A stretch of 64,000 bases of DNA from an uncultured Pirellulaceae bacterium (lineage in GTDB: Bacteria; Planctomycetota; Planctomycetia; Pirellulales; Pirellulaceae). The stretch covers positions 1-64,000 of the forward strand of contig CALKCK010000004.1 of NCBI GenBank assembly GCA_938083195.1, given 5' to 3'. Shown here piece after piece: positions 10,177 to 19,056 of this stretch. Below the pieces are notes generated by a model, which was not told where the DNA came from, searched no databases, and saw only the letters and a list, made by a program, of their open reading frames with translations. The first letter of the stretch is position 1, and each line of letters starts with the position of its first letter. The translations under genes were made by a program, and so were the position numbers.

Positions 10177-10477
10177 AACAAATTCCTTTCTAGATCAATC
10201 GTTACGAATTGTGGCATTGCTGCCTCTAAAGCCATCCTTGAATAAGTTGTTTTGAGCTGACCGGTTGTTGTCAAACTGCAAATCTTTGGCAATCCAACGC
10301 CGGTAGTTCACGAAAAACGAATCCAATTATTCAAATTTTTAAGAGGATTCAGCTTTCGAAAAACGGAGGCACGCCTTGCCTCACGCCTGTGTGAACCAAT
10401 ATGAGGCTGTTGGTTTCAATGTCAACAATTTTCTGCGCGAACGCCGTTTTTTTTCAAAATCGGTTTCTTGTCGAATT
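10177..10477. other. Intergenic region, no gene recognised
   Basis: About 300 bases between the small acidic gene and mfnB, both leftward. AT-rich towards the mfnB end. No open frame with protein-like composition and no clear hairpin; it presumably holds the promoter of the small acidic gene. Confidence 0.4.
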
Positions 10478-11233
10478 TTAATTTTTTAGGGCTCGATTCC
10501 AATTCGCCTGTTGTAAAACGCGGACAAATTCGTTAACTCGATCGGAAGAGATTGAATCAGTTCTCAAGGAATCGCAAACCGCGCCGCGGACACCAATTAA
10601 GTCCGGTTGAGAAGTTAAGGCTGTCCCTAGGCAATCTGTGGAAATTGAGCCTGCTAAGACAGTGGTAAGTGATCGGGATCTGGCTTTTGCGATGAGGTCC
10701 GTGAGTAACGACTGGCTTTGAGAGGCAAGCGAATTCTTGGCTTTATCGAAAGTGTCGAATAGGATTGTTGAGCACGCATCGATTGAGCTGGCAAAATCGA
10801 TTAATTCATTGGGAGTCGGTGAATGGCTGGATTGGAAATCAAGATAGGAAACCACGACTGGTTTAGTTTTGCTATCTCGCGGTATCTCACCAAAAAATAG
10901 CCTTAATTGAGTTTTCCAGTCGTTGTTGTCTCGAGTGGCTCCCGCGAGGCCGAGCTTGATGAAGTCGAAAGTGTTCCAGACGTTTTCGTAATAACTCCCT
11001 GGGGACTTGTTGAAAGTCTGTCCATTGGGTGAGAGCCATTCCGAGAGTTCACCGGCAGCAAAGCTGAGTGTTTGGGGTTGCGAAATGATGCCCGAAATGG
11101 CTTCGAGCATCTTTGGAGTCGCTGCCCCAAGCGAGCCTCGTTTTGGTTCTTTGACGTCAACAATCGCAATGTTGCACTTATTAATCAATTCCGCTTCTGC
11201 GGTGTCACGAATGCTAACTAGTAGCTGTGCCAA
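10478..11233 (-). CDS. mfnB: MfnB-like (5-formylfuran-3-yl)methyl phosphate synthase
   Basis: TIM-barrel enzyme (old DUF556) that in methanogens condenses two glyceraldehyde-3-phosphate molecules into the furan precursor of methanofuran. The 251 residues begin LLVSIRDTAEAELI, then the signature VDVKEPKRGSLGA with K28 and K31, where the family has an active-site lysine. Later blocks PVVVSYLDFQ and TVLAGSISTDC fit barrel strands. The likely start is TTG at 11233 with GGAG eight bases upstream. In bacteria this enzyme accompanies the H4MPT/methanofuran one-carbon pathway known in some planctomycetes; no other gene of that pathway is nearby. The end of the protein is slightly longer and less conserved than in archaeal forms. 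Confidence 0.85.
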   Translation of the reverse strand: MAQLLVSIRDTAEAELINKCNIAIVDVKEPKRGSLGAATPKMLEAISGIISQPQTLSFAAGELSEWLSPNGQTFNKSPGSYYENVWNTFDFIKLGLAGATRDNNDWKTQLRLFFGEIPRDSKTKPVVVSYLDFQSSHSPTPNELIDFASSIDACSTILFDTFDKAKNSLASQSQSLLTDLIAKARSRSLTTVLAGSISTDCLGTALTSQPDLIGVRGAVCDSLRTDSISSDRVNEFVRVLQQANWNRALKN

Positions 11234-11485
11234 AATATAACTCCGTACAGTTAGTGTCCATGTTTAACGGGATAAGACTTGATAATCGTTTGGCGATTCT
11301 CGCGGTAGCCTTATCGACAAAGTGCAAAAGCTCTCCACCGGCTCGTTCTGGCTATCCGGATGCGTGTGCGACAGGAGTGGTCAAGGTTTGATTGAGACGA
11401 TAAGTTATAGATCAGAATGTTCAATCGGGATACTTCTGCTCCTCCCCGCCATCATAACTCATTTCTCCAATTAGCTTGAGAAAAA

Positions 11486-12688
11486 ATGCAAAACGGAATT
11501 GAATTCGAGCACATCACAACCGATCAGGGATTGATCGATTTTTGCGAAGCAGTTCGCGGTTGCGAATTCATTGGATTTGACACTGAGTTTGTTTCGGAAA
11601 GTCGTTATCGGCCACAGCTGTGTCTGGTGCAGGTTGCTGCCGATGGGCGCTACGCGATTATTGATACACTGGCGGTCAAGGATATCTCCGTGTTTTGGGA
11701 CTTGCTAGTTGAGGGTGACCATGTGACCGTCGTGCATGCTGCCCGAGAAGAATTCATGTTTTGTTATCGGGCCTGTGGTCGTCGCCCTAAGAAGTTATTC
11801 GATGTGCAACTGGGAGCTGGGATGACCGGCTTGGAGTATCCCGCGTCGTATGGCAATTTGGTATCTCGATTGTTGGGTTCAAGGGTTGATAAAGGCGAAA
11901 CGCGCACCGATTGGATGAGGCGCCCTTTGTCGAAGCGGCAGATCGATTATGCGTTGTCAGATGTGACCCATTTGAAGGGGCTGTTCGATGTCGTGTCGAC
12001 TAACCTTAACAAGTTAAACCGGATGGAGTGGTTTGAGGCGGAAATGGACATCTGGCAGAACTCGCTTGAGAGAGCTGAGAATGAGCCACAGTGGCAACGG
12101 GTCGCGGGGATTTCCAATCTTAATCGTCGTGCACTGGCGATCGTCAGGGAATTATGGATTGCTCGAGATAAAGAAGCCGAGAAAAAGAATCGAGCGGCCA
12201 AGCGTATTTTACCGGACGATCTGTTAGTCGAACTTGCCAAACGCGGGACTCCAGAAGTTAGCCGCATGAAAGCGATCCGAGGGTTCGATCATCGTGTTTC
12301 CAAGAATATGGTTGAACCAATTTCCGAAGCCATTGAAGTAGCGAATCAGCTTTCTGATGGAGAGTGCCCGAAGAAGATGCCAAGAGGGAAGACGATGAAT
12401 CTTGGATTGTTGGGTCAGTTCCTGACCACGGCGTTGGCGGTTGTTTGTAAGACGGAGAGCATTGCTCCCAATATTGTTGGAACTTCGCAAGATGTTCGGA
12501 CGATGGCGGCCTGGCGATTGGGGATGATCGAATTGAGTTCTCCACCTGCGCTGGCAGACGGGTGGCGGGCTGAAATTGTTGGACAGTTAATCGATCGTGT
12601 GTTGGATGGTTCCATTGGGATTCGCGTCGGGAATCCAAAATCAGACCAACCGCTTTCGCTTGAGTATCTCGATGGCTCAAAAAAGTAA
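11486..12688 (+). CDS. rnd: Ribonuclease D (3'-5' exoribonuclease)
   Basis: DEDDy exonuclease involved in RNA 3'-end maturation and decay. The 400 residues show motif I D32/E34 (FIGFDTEF), motif II VVHAAREEF (an Asp is usual; here Glu occupies that place, a variant I recall in related homologues), and motif III YALSDVTHL with Y155/D159. An HRDC-type helical domain follows (about 205-295, including NRRALAIVRELWIARDKEA) and then a poorly conserved C-terminal extension of about 100 residues. Divergent from mfnB. It ends just before a strong hairpin terminator. Confidence 0.92.
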   Translation: MQNGIEFEHITTDQGLIDFCEAVRGCEFIGFDTEFVSESRYRPQLCLVQVAADGRYAIIDTLAVKDISVFWDLLVEGDHVTVVHAAREEFMFCYRACGRRPKKLFDVQLGAGMTGLEYPASYGNLVSRLLGSRVDKGETRTDWMRRPLSKRQIDYALSDVTHLKGLFDVVSTNLNKLNRMEWFEAEMDIWQNSLERAENEPQWQRVAGISNLNRRALAIVRELWIARDKEAEKKNRAAKRILPDDLLVELAKRGTPEVSRMKAIRGFDHRVSKNMVEPISEAIEVANQLSDGECPKKMPRGKTMNLGLLGQFLTTALAVVCKTESIAPNIVGTSQDVRTMAAWRLGMIELSSPPALADGWRAEIVGQLIDRVLDGSIGIRVGNPKSDQPLSLEYLDGSKK

Positions 12689-12692
12689 TAAA

Positions 12693-12721
12693 AAAACACG
12701 CGATGGAAAGTCGCGTGTTTT
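12693..12721. terminator. Rho-independent terminator, bidirectional
   Basis: A perfect 11-bp stem AAAACACGCGA (12693-12703) / TCGCGTGTTTT (12711-12721) with a 7-base loop, starting five bases after the rnd stop. A and T runs on both sides let it work for rnd and for the convergent leftward gene. Confidence 0.9.
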
Positions 12722-12729
12722 GGTCGTTT

Positions 12730-12759
12730 GATTGTCAGTCAGCAGATTGTCAGTCAGCA
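12730..12759. repeat. 15-nt tandem duplication
   Basis: GATTGTCAGTCAGCA occurs twice, head to tail and identical, between the rnd terminator and the stop codon of the leftward TIM-barrel gene (12773). One of several 14-18 nt tandem duplications near gene ends in this window. Confidence 0.95.
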
Positions 12760-12772
12760 CTTGCGCTGAAGC

Positions 12773-13531
12773 TTAAACCATGATTAAGCTCTCGAGAAGA
12801 AGTCTTAGCTTTCGAAGCTCACCGTCGTGATCTAATTCTGGATCCGGTTGAATGTCAACGCACAGGGCGCGATCGTATCCAGCTTTACGGAGTAAATTAA
12901 TTAATTTTCCGTATTCTATGATTCCTTGACCGACGCGAACTTGTAGATTGTCGGGGGTTGAATCTCGGAGGTAAATGTTGTGAACGTAACCCATGAGTTT
13001 TTCATAGGTTGCAACTTCCGGGGGTTGTCCAAAGTGGTAGTGGCTTGGGTCGAGAGATAGTCCCAGTCCTTTAACGTGGCCGCAGATAACAGAAACGGTG
13101 TCTGGATCAGCGGAGATGTTTCCAACTTTTGAACGCATCGCAACTCGTACACCGTGTTGTTCGGCAATTTTCACCAGTCGTTTATAACGCTCCACTTCCT
13201 CGTTAAAGGGTGTGCCGTGTTCCCCCGAAGGAACCGTGAGCGTTACGATTTTGGAGAGTTTTGCTAACTCACAGCATTTAATAAATGTCTGGAAATAATC
13301 TTCGCCTTCTTCTGCAATGTCGAGGCTAAGGCCTGTGACGGTCAGACGACGAGTTGAGTTAATTTTGTCGTAGCAAGCGGCCATGTCCGAAACGACTTCG
13401 GATGGCTTGATATGCTCACTGTCTTCATGGATGCCAATCTCGATGTGTGAAAATTCAAGATCTGCCAGCTTTTCGATGGCGCTGTCCAAAGGGCGATTTG
13501 GAAAGCACTGGGTGGTAGCGGCGACGAACAC
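12773..13531 (-). CDS. Sugar phosphate isomerase/epimerase (xylose-isomerase-like TIM barrel)
   Basis: About 252 residues with the AP-endonuclease-2/xylose-isomerase-like barrel. Visible elements are FSHIEIGIHED near the start, LSLDPSHYHFG (a metal-binding Asp/His pair on a strand), NIYLRDS and a terminal ALCVDIQPDPELDHD. Substrate unknown; such proteins are abundant in planctomycetes and act in sugar or inositol catabolism. The frame opens with a TTG at 13537, but the GTG at 13531 is preceded by AAGGAG at a six-base spacing and is the better start. No signal peptide, so cytosolic, unlike its paralogue at 20-21 kb. Confidence 0.8.
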   Translation of the reverse strand: MFVAATTQCFPNRPLDSAIEKLADLEFSHIEIGIHEDSEHIKPSEVVSDMAACYDKINSTRRLTVTGLSLDIAEEGEDYFQTFIKCCELAKLSKIVTLTVPSGEHGTPFNEEVERYKRLVKIAEQHGVRVAMRSKVGNISADPDTVSVICGHVKGLGLSLDPSHYHFGQPPEVATYEKLMGYVHNIYLRDSTPDNLQVRVGQGIIEYGKLINLLRKAGYDRALCVDIQPDPELDHDGELRKLRLLLESLIMV

Positions 13532-13833
13532 ACGCAACTCCTTCGCGCGAATGATTCAATGGAAAAAACAGGTTTCCCTGAGGTTTGATTGCGTAGCTTA
13601 GATGGGCTGCGGGATTTGATCAACACCAGTCGAAATGGCGGTTTGGGAAATGGGGAACTAAGGGTAGCTTGGCTTTCAAATTTGAGTTTGGCATGCCCGT
13701 TTTGGGGTAAGATTCTAGCTATCCCATGACATTTTTGCTGTCTCGCATTAAGATAGAACGGTTGAATAATCGCCAGCGAGGTCGCCAGTTGTCGTGTATA
13801 GGCAACCGAGAATACTGTTATTGGAGGGGAATG
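13532..13833. other. Divergent intergenic region
   Basis: About 300 bases between the leftward TIM-barrel gene and the rightward exported protein; should contain both promoters. The rightward frame is open from 13726 but its first 36 codons (arginine-rich, ending YCYWRG) are not protein-like, and a strong GGAGGGG site lies just before 13831. Confidence 0.4.
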
Positions 13834-14460
13834 ATGAAATTTAGGGAATTCAAGCCAGGGGCTCTTTGTTCATTGCGAAGGCTGTTTGCTTTTGGTTTGT
13901 TTGCGGTTTGGGGGACTTTGAGTCTGCCAGCGGTTAGCTGGAGCCAGGGAACGGTCAATCAGGGTGAATCCAATTCCGCCGCCGTTTTGCAGGAGTCAAC
14001 GACTTCGGCAGAAACGAAAGCTCTTCATGAGAAATTGGCAAAATATTTGACCGGGACTCGGTGGGAGGGTCAGTTTTCAATGTCGGGGGTTAAAGGAAAC
14101 CAGACTGAAACTTATGAGATCATTAAGGCAGAGAAGGGGGCCGAAGGTGATAATTGGAATCTGATCGCTAGGATTAAATATGGTGGGAAGGATGCTACGC
14201 TTCCGCTGCCGCCGATTGAAATAAAGTTTGCTGGAGGGACACCTGTAATCACGGTTGATCGTGTTACTTTTCCCGGGTTTGGAACCTTTGACGCGCGGGT
14301 CTTAATTCGGCAGGGGCAGTATGCTGGAACCTGGGCTCACCTAGGGCAGGGCGGAGGTGTTGGTGGTCATCTGTTTGGCACGATAAAGAAAATGGACGAG
14401 AGTGAATTAAAGCAAAAATTGGATCGATCATCACGAAAACAGAAAGCAGAAGAAAAGTAG
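13834..14460 (+). CDS. Exported protein of unknown function
   Basis: 208 residues with a Sec signal peptide: basic N-terminus with RR (CSLRRLF), hydrophobic core FAFGLFAVWGTLSLPA and likely cleavage after VSWS. The mature part has a Ser/Glu-rich linker, then a single domain of beta character (TRWEGQFSMSG, YEIIKAEKGAEGDNWNLIARIKYGGKDATLPLPPIEIKF, TWAHLGQGGGVGGHLFG in broken form) and a lysine-rich tail. The domain reads like a small lipocalin-like barrel but I cannot name a family. GGAGG six bases before the ATG at 13834 decides the start over the adjacent ATG at 13831. Probably periplasmic. Confidence 0.75.
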   Translation: MKFREFKPGALCSLRRLFAFGLFAVWGTLSLPAVSWSQGTVNQGESNSAAVLQESTTSAETKALHEKLAKYLTGTRWEGQFSMSGVKGNQTETYEIIKAEKGAEGDNWNLIARIKYGGKDATLPLPPIEIKFAGGTPVITVDRVTFPGFGTFDARVLIRQGQYAGTWAHLGQGGGVGGHLFGTIKKMDESELKQKLDRSSRKQKAEEK

Positions 14461-14502
14461 ATCGTTGCGGTAGTGGCAATTCGCTGGGTGGTTGCCAATC
14501 CG

Positions 14503-14556
14503 TTTGATTGCTGAGCTAGATTTGATTGCTGAGCTAGTTTTTATTGCTGGGCTAGT
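14503..14556. repeat. 18-nt tandem repeat, three copies, spanning a stop codon
   Basis: Three head-to-tail copies of TTTGATTGCTGAGCTAGW (14503-14520, 14521-14538, 14539-14556), the third with three or four changes. The third copy contains the last codons and the stop (14541-14543) of the leftward isochorismatase gene; the other two lie beyond the stop, in the same frame. Confidence 0.95.
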
Positions 14557-15140
14557 TTTGATATCGTTTTGAACGCTTGATTTTTTGAGTCCATGCACAG
14601 TTCGAAGATTGCAGCTTCGGTGGTCGTGATGACTGCGCCACTGCCTTCCATTCGATTAATGCCAACCTGGTGGTCCAAAGAGTTTCTTGAGCCAACTGCA
14701 TCGGCGCAGATAAAGGTTCGAAATCCAAGTGACATTAAATCAAGCGCCGATTGAGCGATGCAGATGTGAGTTTCGATCCCGCAGAGCAGTAAATTCTGAA
14801 CTCCAGATTTTGATAGCTTCGTTAATAGCGGTTCACATTGGCGGACGCTGAACATTGTTTTTTCAGCGATGGGGAAAAACTCGTTAGGCTCCAGTTCATT
14901 TCGAATTGGTTCTACGGTAGCTCCCAGGCCGCGGGGATATTGTTCCGTGGCCGCGCTGATAACACCAAGTGCTTTGGCTCCTCTGAGGAGTTTGATGATA
15001 TTGCATTGGATTTGATCTTGGTTCTGGATCAAGGGCATTAGTTTTTCTTGTGCGTCAATGACGATGATTGCTGTGTCGTCAGCATTCATCAGCAGGGGGC
15101 TTCGGAACGAAGAAAAACTGGCGTCATCTTGAGAGTTCAT
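14541..15140 (-). CDS. Isochorismatase-family cysteine hydrolase
   Basis: 199-residue Rossmann-like hydrolase of the nicotinamidase/isochorismatase superfamily (YcaC-like). The catalytic Asp is in IVIDAQEKLMPLI. The nucleophilic Cys lies in LLCGIETHICIAQSALDL, and the cis-peptide GIETH precedes it, as in the family. The middle lysine lies in the IAEKTMFS stretch. The substrate cannot be told from sequence; hydrolysis of an amide or vinyl ether of a small molecule is expected. Encoded convergently with the exported protein at 13.8-14.5 kb. The C-terminus runs into an 18-nt tandem repeat. Confidence 0.88.
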   Translation of the reverse strand: MNSQDDASFSSFRSPLLMNADDTAIIVIDAQEKLMPLIQNQDQIQCNIIKLLRGAKALGVISAATEQYPRGLGATVEPIRNELEPNEFFPIAEKTMFSVRQCEPLLTKLSKSGVQNLLLCGIETHICIAQSALDLMSLGFRTFICADAVGSRNSLDHQVGINRMEGSGAVITTTEAAIFELCMDSKNQAFKTISKLAQQ

Positions 15141-15376
15141 TGTTCGGCTTGGGTGGCTGAGGGTTGTTGATTTGAATCAGCTTAGATTATGGGAAGTTTG
15201 AACGCATTGAGGCAAGTGCCAGCTTAATAAAGTCAGTTAGATTGTTGGACTGCGATGGCTGGAGGCGAACCTCAAGCAGTGGCTCGTTTTGAGTTTTTCG
15301 TTTCACCGTGGTGGAGGATATTCTTGAATGGGGTAGACTGTAGGATCTGCAAAGCCGCTTGGAAATGAGACAACAG

Positions 15377-15931
15377 ATGACCGATGCAATGAAAATACAT
15401 GCGACGACGATTTTAACTGTCCATCAGGGCGAGACGGTTGCGATGGGGGGGGATGGTCAAGTCACTCTAGGGACAGCCATCATGAAAGCCGACGCGATGA
15501 AGATTCGGAAATTGCTGGATGGGCGGGTGTTGTGTGGTTTTGCTGGCAGCAGCGCTGACGCTTTTGCGTTAATGGAAAGGTTTGAGTCGCAGTTGAAGGA
15601 TTCGCCGAACAACATTGTCCGTGCTGCCACAGAACTTGCCAAACAGTGGCGGATGGACAAGATGCTGCGGCAGTTGGAAGCCTTGTTAACGGTTACTGAC
15701 GGCAAGCATACCTTGTTGGTCAGTGGAACTGGTGACGTAATACAGCCAACCGACGGCATCGTTGGCATTGGTTCGGGGGGCAATTATGCAATCGCGGCCG
15801 CGAGGGCGCTCAAAGCACATAGTGATTTGAGTGCTGCTGAGATTGTCCGCGAGGCTTTAGCGATCGCCGGTGGAATTGACATTTATACAAATACAAACAT
15901 CGTTGTCGAAGAAATTAACTGCCCAGCCTAA
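15377..15931 (+). CDS. hslV: ATP-dependent protease subunit HslV
   Basis: Proteolytic chamber subunit of the HslVU (ClpYQ) protease. The N-terminal threonine nucleophile is the first T of ATTILTV (residue 10 from the ATG at 15377); processing must remove the preceding residues, a longer pre-sequence than in E. coli. GGDGQVTLG, the chamber block [15 protein letters not shown] and [16 protein letters not shown] are diagnostic. In-frame starts at 15359 (TTG), 15365, 15377 and 15389 are all possible; 15377 is chosen because GAGA lies eight bases upstream and it keeps a short leader. hslU follows after about 140 bases, so the two are probably one operon. Confidence 0.94.
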   Translation: MTDAMKIHATTILTVHQGETVAMGGDGQVTLGTAIMKADAMKIRKLLDGRVLCGFAGSSADAFALMERFESQLKDSPNNIVRAATELAKQWRMDKMLRQLEALLTVTDGKHTLLVSGTGDVIQPTDGIVGIGSGGNYAIAAARALKAHSDLSAAEIVREALAIAGGIDIYTNTNIVVEEINCPA

Positions 15932-16071
15932 TTGGAAAGCGAGTGGGTGGAATGGGTGTTTGATTGATTTCGTTTGAACACCCCCGGGGCTCTCGAAGCG
16001 TTTCGATAGTGATCAGGCTCGTTAACTTACTACAAAATTGAAATTGAGTGACCGTTCAGGTTATTTGTACT

Positions 16072-17424
16072 ATGAATCCGATGACCCCTAAAGAAATTGT
16101 CTCTGCGCTCGACCGTCACATCGTTGGTCAGGCCGAGGCGAAGCGCGCTGTTTCCATTGCTATTCGAAATCGTTGGCGTCGACAGCAATTGTCTGACGAA
16201 ATGCGGCACGAAGTATCGCCCAAGAACATCTTGATGATCGGTTCGACCGGCGTTGGGAAAACGGAGATTGCTCGCCGGTTGGCGAAGCTGACGGGTGCTC
16301 CGTTCATTAAGGTGGAAGCGACCAAGTATACCGAAGTTGGGTATTATGGGCGTGATGTTGAGAGTATGGTTCGTGAGTTGGTTGACAATTCGATTGCCCT
16401 GGTGCGAGCTTCTCAGCAAGAGGGTGTAAAGCAGGCAGCTGAGGAAAGGACGAACAAGCGGCTAATTGAATTGTTGTGTCCGGCTCCGGTGAAGTACGAG
16501 TTCTCTGCGTCGATGGATGAATCAGAACCGGCGGCTGAAGAAGATGGTTCCTTTGAGCGAACTAAGTCGAAGATGAAAAAGATGTTGGTGAATGGGGATC
16601 TAGAAGATCGAACGGTGGAAATCACGATCGAACAAAAAGCTTCGCCGGTGATGATGGGCGGCATGGGGGTCGAGCAAATGGATATGGATTTTCAGGGAAT
16701 GCTCGAAAAAATCATGCCAACCAATCGGTCTAAAAAAGAGATGAGTGTTACGGCCGCTCGGAAAGTGATTTTTGAGCAAGAGTGTGATGCGTTGCTTGAC
16801 TCAGATAAAATTAATGCCAACGCAATCGAATTGGCTGAGAATGCGGGGATTATTTTCCTCGATGAGATTGATAAAGTGATCGCAGCGGAAGGAAAGTCAA
16901 CCGATGTTTCTCGACAGGGAGTTCAGCGGGATTTGCTTCCAATCGTAGAGGGAACCTCAGTTCAGACGAAGCACGGGTATATTAATACTGATCATATTTT
17001 GTTTATTGCTGCCGGGGCGTTTCATCGTAATCAGCCAAGTGAACTGATGCCGGAGTTGCAGGGGCGGTTTCCCATTCGAGTCGAGTTGAACGATCTCACG
17101 AAAGAAGATTTTGTCAGAATATTGACGGAGCCCAAGAGTTCATTGACTCGCCAGTATGAGGCTTTGTTGAAAACAGAATCGGTTGATCTTGATTTTACCG
17201 AAGACGGCATTGATGAGCTGGCAACGATCGCTTTTCAGGTTAATCAATCGACTATGAATATTGGTGCGAGGCGATTGTACACGATCCTTGAACGGCTCCT
17301 CGAGGAGCTTAGTTTTGAGGCCCCTGGGCAAAAGATTGGCAAAGTCTCAATCAATGCTGCTTATGTTCAGGAGCGTTTAGGCAAGGTCGCTGAGGATGAG
17401 GACCTTAGCCGGTACATTCTCTGA
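16072..17424 (+). CDS. hslU: ATP-dependent protease ATPase subunit HslU
   Basis: AAA+ unfoldase that feeds HslV. About 450 residues from the ATG at 16072 (MNPMTPKEIVSALDRHIVGQ is the normal N-terminus; the frame extends to a GTG at 16048). The Walker A loop is GSTGVGKTEIARRL, the pore-loop motif is GYYGRDVE, Walker B is GIIFLDEIDKV, and sensor residues follow in PELQGRFPIRVEL. The I-domain insert (about 140-230) is methionine-rich (MMGGMGVEQMDMDFQG). The C-terminus ends DLSRYIL, the tail that docks into HslV. Convergent with the flavoprotein gene downstream. Confidence 0.96.
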   Translation: MNPMTPKEIVSALDRHIVGQAEAKRAVSIAIRNRWRRQQLSDEMRHEVSPKNILMIGSTGVGKTEIARRLAKLTGAPFIKVEATKYTEVGYYGRDVESMVRELVDNSIALVRASQQEGVKQAAEERTNKRLIELLCPAPVKYEFSASMDESEPAAEEDGSFERTKSKMKKMLVNGDLEDRTVEITIEQKASPVMMGGMGVEQMDMDFQGMLEKIMPTNRSKKEMSVTAARKVIFEQECDALLDSDKINANAIELAENAGIIFLDEIDKVIAAEGKSTDVSRQGVQRDLLPIVEGTSVQTKHGYINTDHILFIAAGAFHRNQPSELMPELQGRFPIRVELNDLTKEDFVRILTEPKSSLTRQYEALLKTESVDLDFTEDGIDELATIAFQVNQSTMNIGARRLYTILERLLEELSFEAPGQKIGKVSINAAYVQERLGKVAEDEDLSRYIL

Positions 17425-17486
17425 GTGATACTCGAGATGGATGGCGTTGGTTGTCCTGCATAGAGAGTCTTTGATCGTGGGCTTTT

Positions 17487-18785
17487 TTATCCGATAGTCG
17501 GTTCTGTGGAGAGGCCAGCTAGCCATCCGGTGCTAAAAGCCGATTGGAAGTTGAATCCGCCAATGGGGCCATCTAGGTCGAGGACTTCGCCCGCGAAAAA
17601 AAGTCCTCGGGTTGTTTTCGACTGCATGGTTTTGCTGTCGATTTCTTTTAGGTTTACTCCGCCTGCGGTGACTTCTGCTTTTTCAAAGCCGAGCGTTCCG
17701 TTGATTGAAAATTGGCAACGTTTCACTTGGTTTATCAGGGCACTGAATTGGATTTTAGAAAGTTCGGCATTTCGAGATTGAAGTTCTATGTTCGCAGATT
17801 GAATGAGCGATTCGGCAAGGCGTTTAGGGAATAGTTCGCTGAGGAGGTTGCCTGTTTGTTGTTTCCCGTTTTTTATTTTCTTGTTCCAAAGGGAGTCTTC
17901 AAGCTGGCCAATTGAGAGCTGAGGGTAAAAGTCGCAGATCAGTTCAAGTGAGCGACGATTGGGGTGTCTGGCAACCGCGCGACTGACATCGAGTATGGCA
18001 GGTCCCGAAAACCCCCAGTGCGTAAATAGAAACGAGCCATTTCGATTGACGAGTGATCGTGATTTGCGTGACTTGCGTTCCGACTTGGTGAGTTCTTCTG
18101 ATTCGCTGGTGGGTTGTTGGGGTTGCCAGACATCGACGGAAGTCTGTTCGATGGTGATGCCTTTAAGGTTGTTCGCCCAATTGCAGTCGTTAAGAATTGG
18201 AACCAGGGCGGGAACGGTGTCGACGATGGAGTGTCCAAATTGTTGGGCCCATTGGTAGCCGTCGCCGGTTGTGCCGCAGCCGGGGTAGGATTTTCCTCCG
18301 GTCGTGATGATCAAGGCGTTGCATTCAAATTGGCCACTTTGTGTTTCAATTTGAAATTGGTCGCCAATTTTTTGTATTTTTAGGACCGTCTGCTCTGGCT
18401 TGATTTCTACTCCTGCAGTCAGGGCGAGGTTTACCAGTGCATCTCGGACATCGATTGCCTTGTTGCTGACAGGGAAGATCTTTCCCGTTGATTCAACTTT
18501 GGTAGCGACGCCCTGGCTCTCGATTTTCTGAATGACTTCTTTGGGGGGGAGGGCAGAGAGGGCTGAGTGAAGAAATTTCCCTTGGCGGCCAAAGGCAGAA
18601 ACGATTGCTTTGACTTCACAGTTGTGAGTAATGTTGCATCGGGTTCCGCCCGACATGAGTATTTTGACGCCGAGCTTCTTGTTTTTTTCCAAGAGGAGGA
18701 CTCGTTGGCCTCGCGCAGCGGCACTTGCGGCAGCCATCAGCCCGGCTGCTCCGGCTCCAATGATGATTACATTCCAGTTATTCAA
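17487..18785 (-). CDS. BaiN/HI0933-family NAD(P)/FAD-dependent oxidoreductase
   Basis: 432-residue flavoprotein with the dinucleotide-binding GAGAAG motif at about residues 10-15 and the family signature ILMSGGTRCNITH. The conserved C-terminal block is GLFFAGEVLDLDGPIGGFN. The family is often annotated as YhiN or BaiN; the enzymatic reaction is poorly established for most members. A polar insertion around residues 225-245 (QQPTSESEELTKSERKSRK) is unusual and lysine/serine-rich. The ATG at 18785 begins just before the Rossmann fold, so the start is secure. Single gene, convergent with hslU. Confidence 0.9.
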   Translation of the reverse strand: MNNWNVIIIGAGAAGLMAAASAAARGQRVLLLEKNKKLGVKILMSGGTRCNITHNCEVKAIVSAFGRQGKFLHSALSALPPKEVIQKIESQGVATKVESTGKIFPVSNKAIDVRDALVNLALTAGVEIKPEQTVLKIQKIGDQFQIETQSGQFECNALIITTGGKSYPGCGTTGDGYQWAQQFGHSIVDTVPALVPILNDCNWANNLKGITIEQTSVDVWQPQQPTSESEELTKSERKSRKSRSLVNRNGSFLFTHWGFSGPAILDVSRAVARHPNRRSLELICDFYPQLSIGQLEDSLWNKKIKNGKQQTGNLLSELFPKRLAESLIQSANIELQSRNAELSKIQFSALINQVKRCQFSINGTLGFEKAEVTAGGVNLKEIDSKTMQSKTTRGLFFAGEVLDLDGPIGGFNFQSAFSTGWLAGLSTEPTIG

Positions 18786-18876
18786 GTGGGTTGGGGGTTT
18801 CTTGGATTCAAGGGGCGATTGGTCAGGCGGTGGCTGGCTAAGATCAGCTTAATCGAAATTTAGTTGTTGGTGGGGC

Positions 18877-18918
18877 AAAAAAAGCGTCAAGCCGTCGCGT
18901 GAAGCAACGGCATGACGC
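18877..18918 (-). terminator. Rho-independent terminator of the HicB-like gene
   Basis: Read leftward: stem GCGTCA-GCCGT / ACGGC-TGACGC (18884-18918) with one bulged pair and an 11-base loop, followed by seven T (A run at 18877-18883 on the plus strand). It lies about 140 bases past the stop at 19057 and separates that gene from the flavoprotein. Confidence 0.85.
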
Positions 18919-19056
18919 CTGTGAAGGTTTGTTATTCAGGTGGGATATCGTTCAGGCCTTCCGTTTGGCGGGGCGGGCCCCTGCCTATAAAGAGGCTCTG
19001 GGTGGTTTCTCGCATCCGGAATGCGGAGTTGGTTTTGTTGGTTTGCCAGTACTGGC

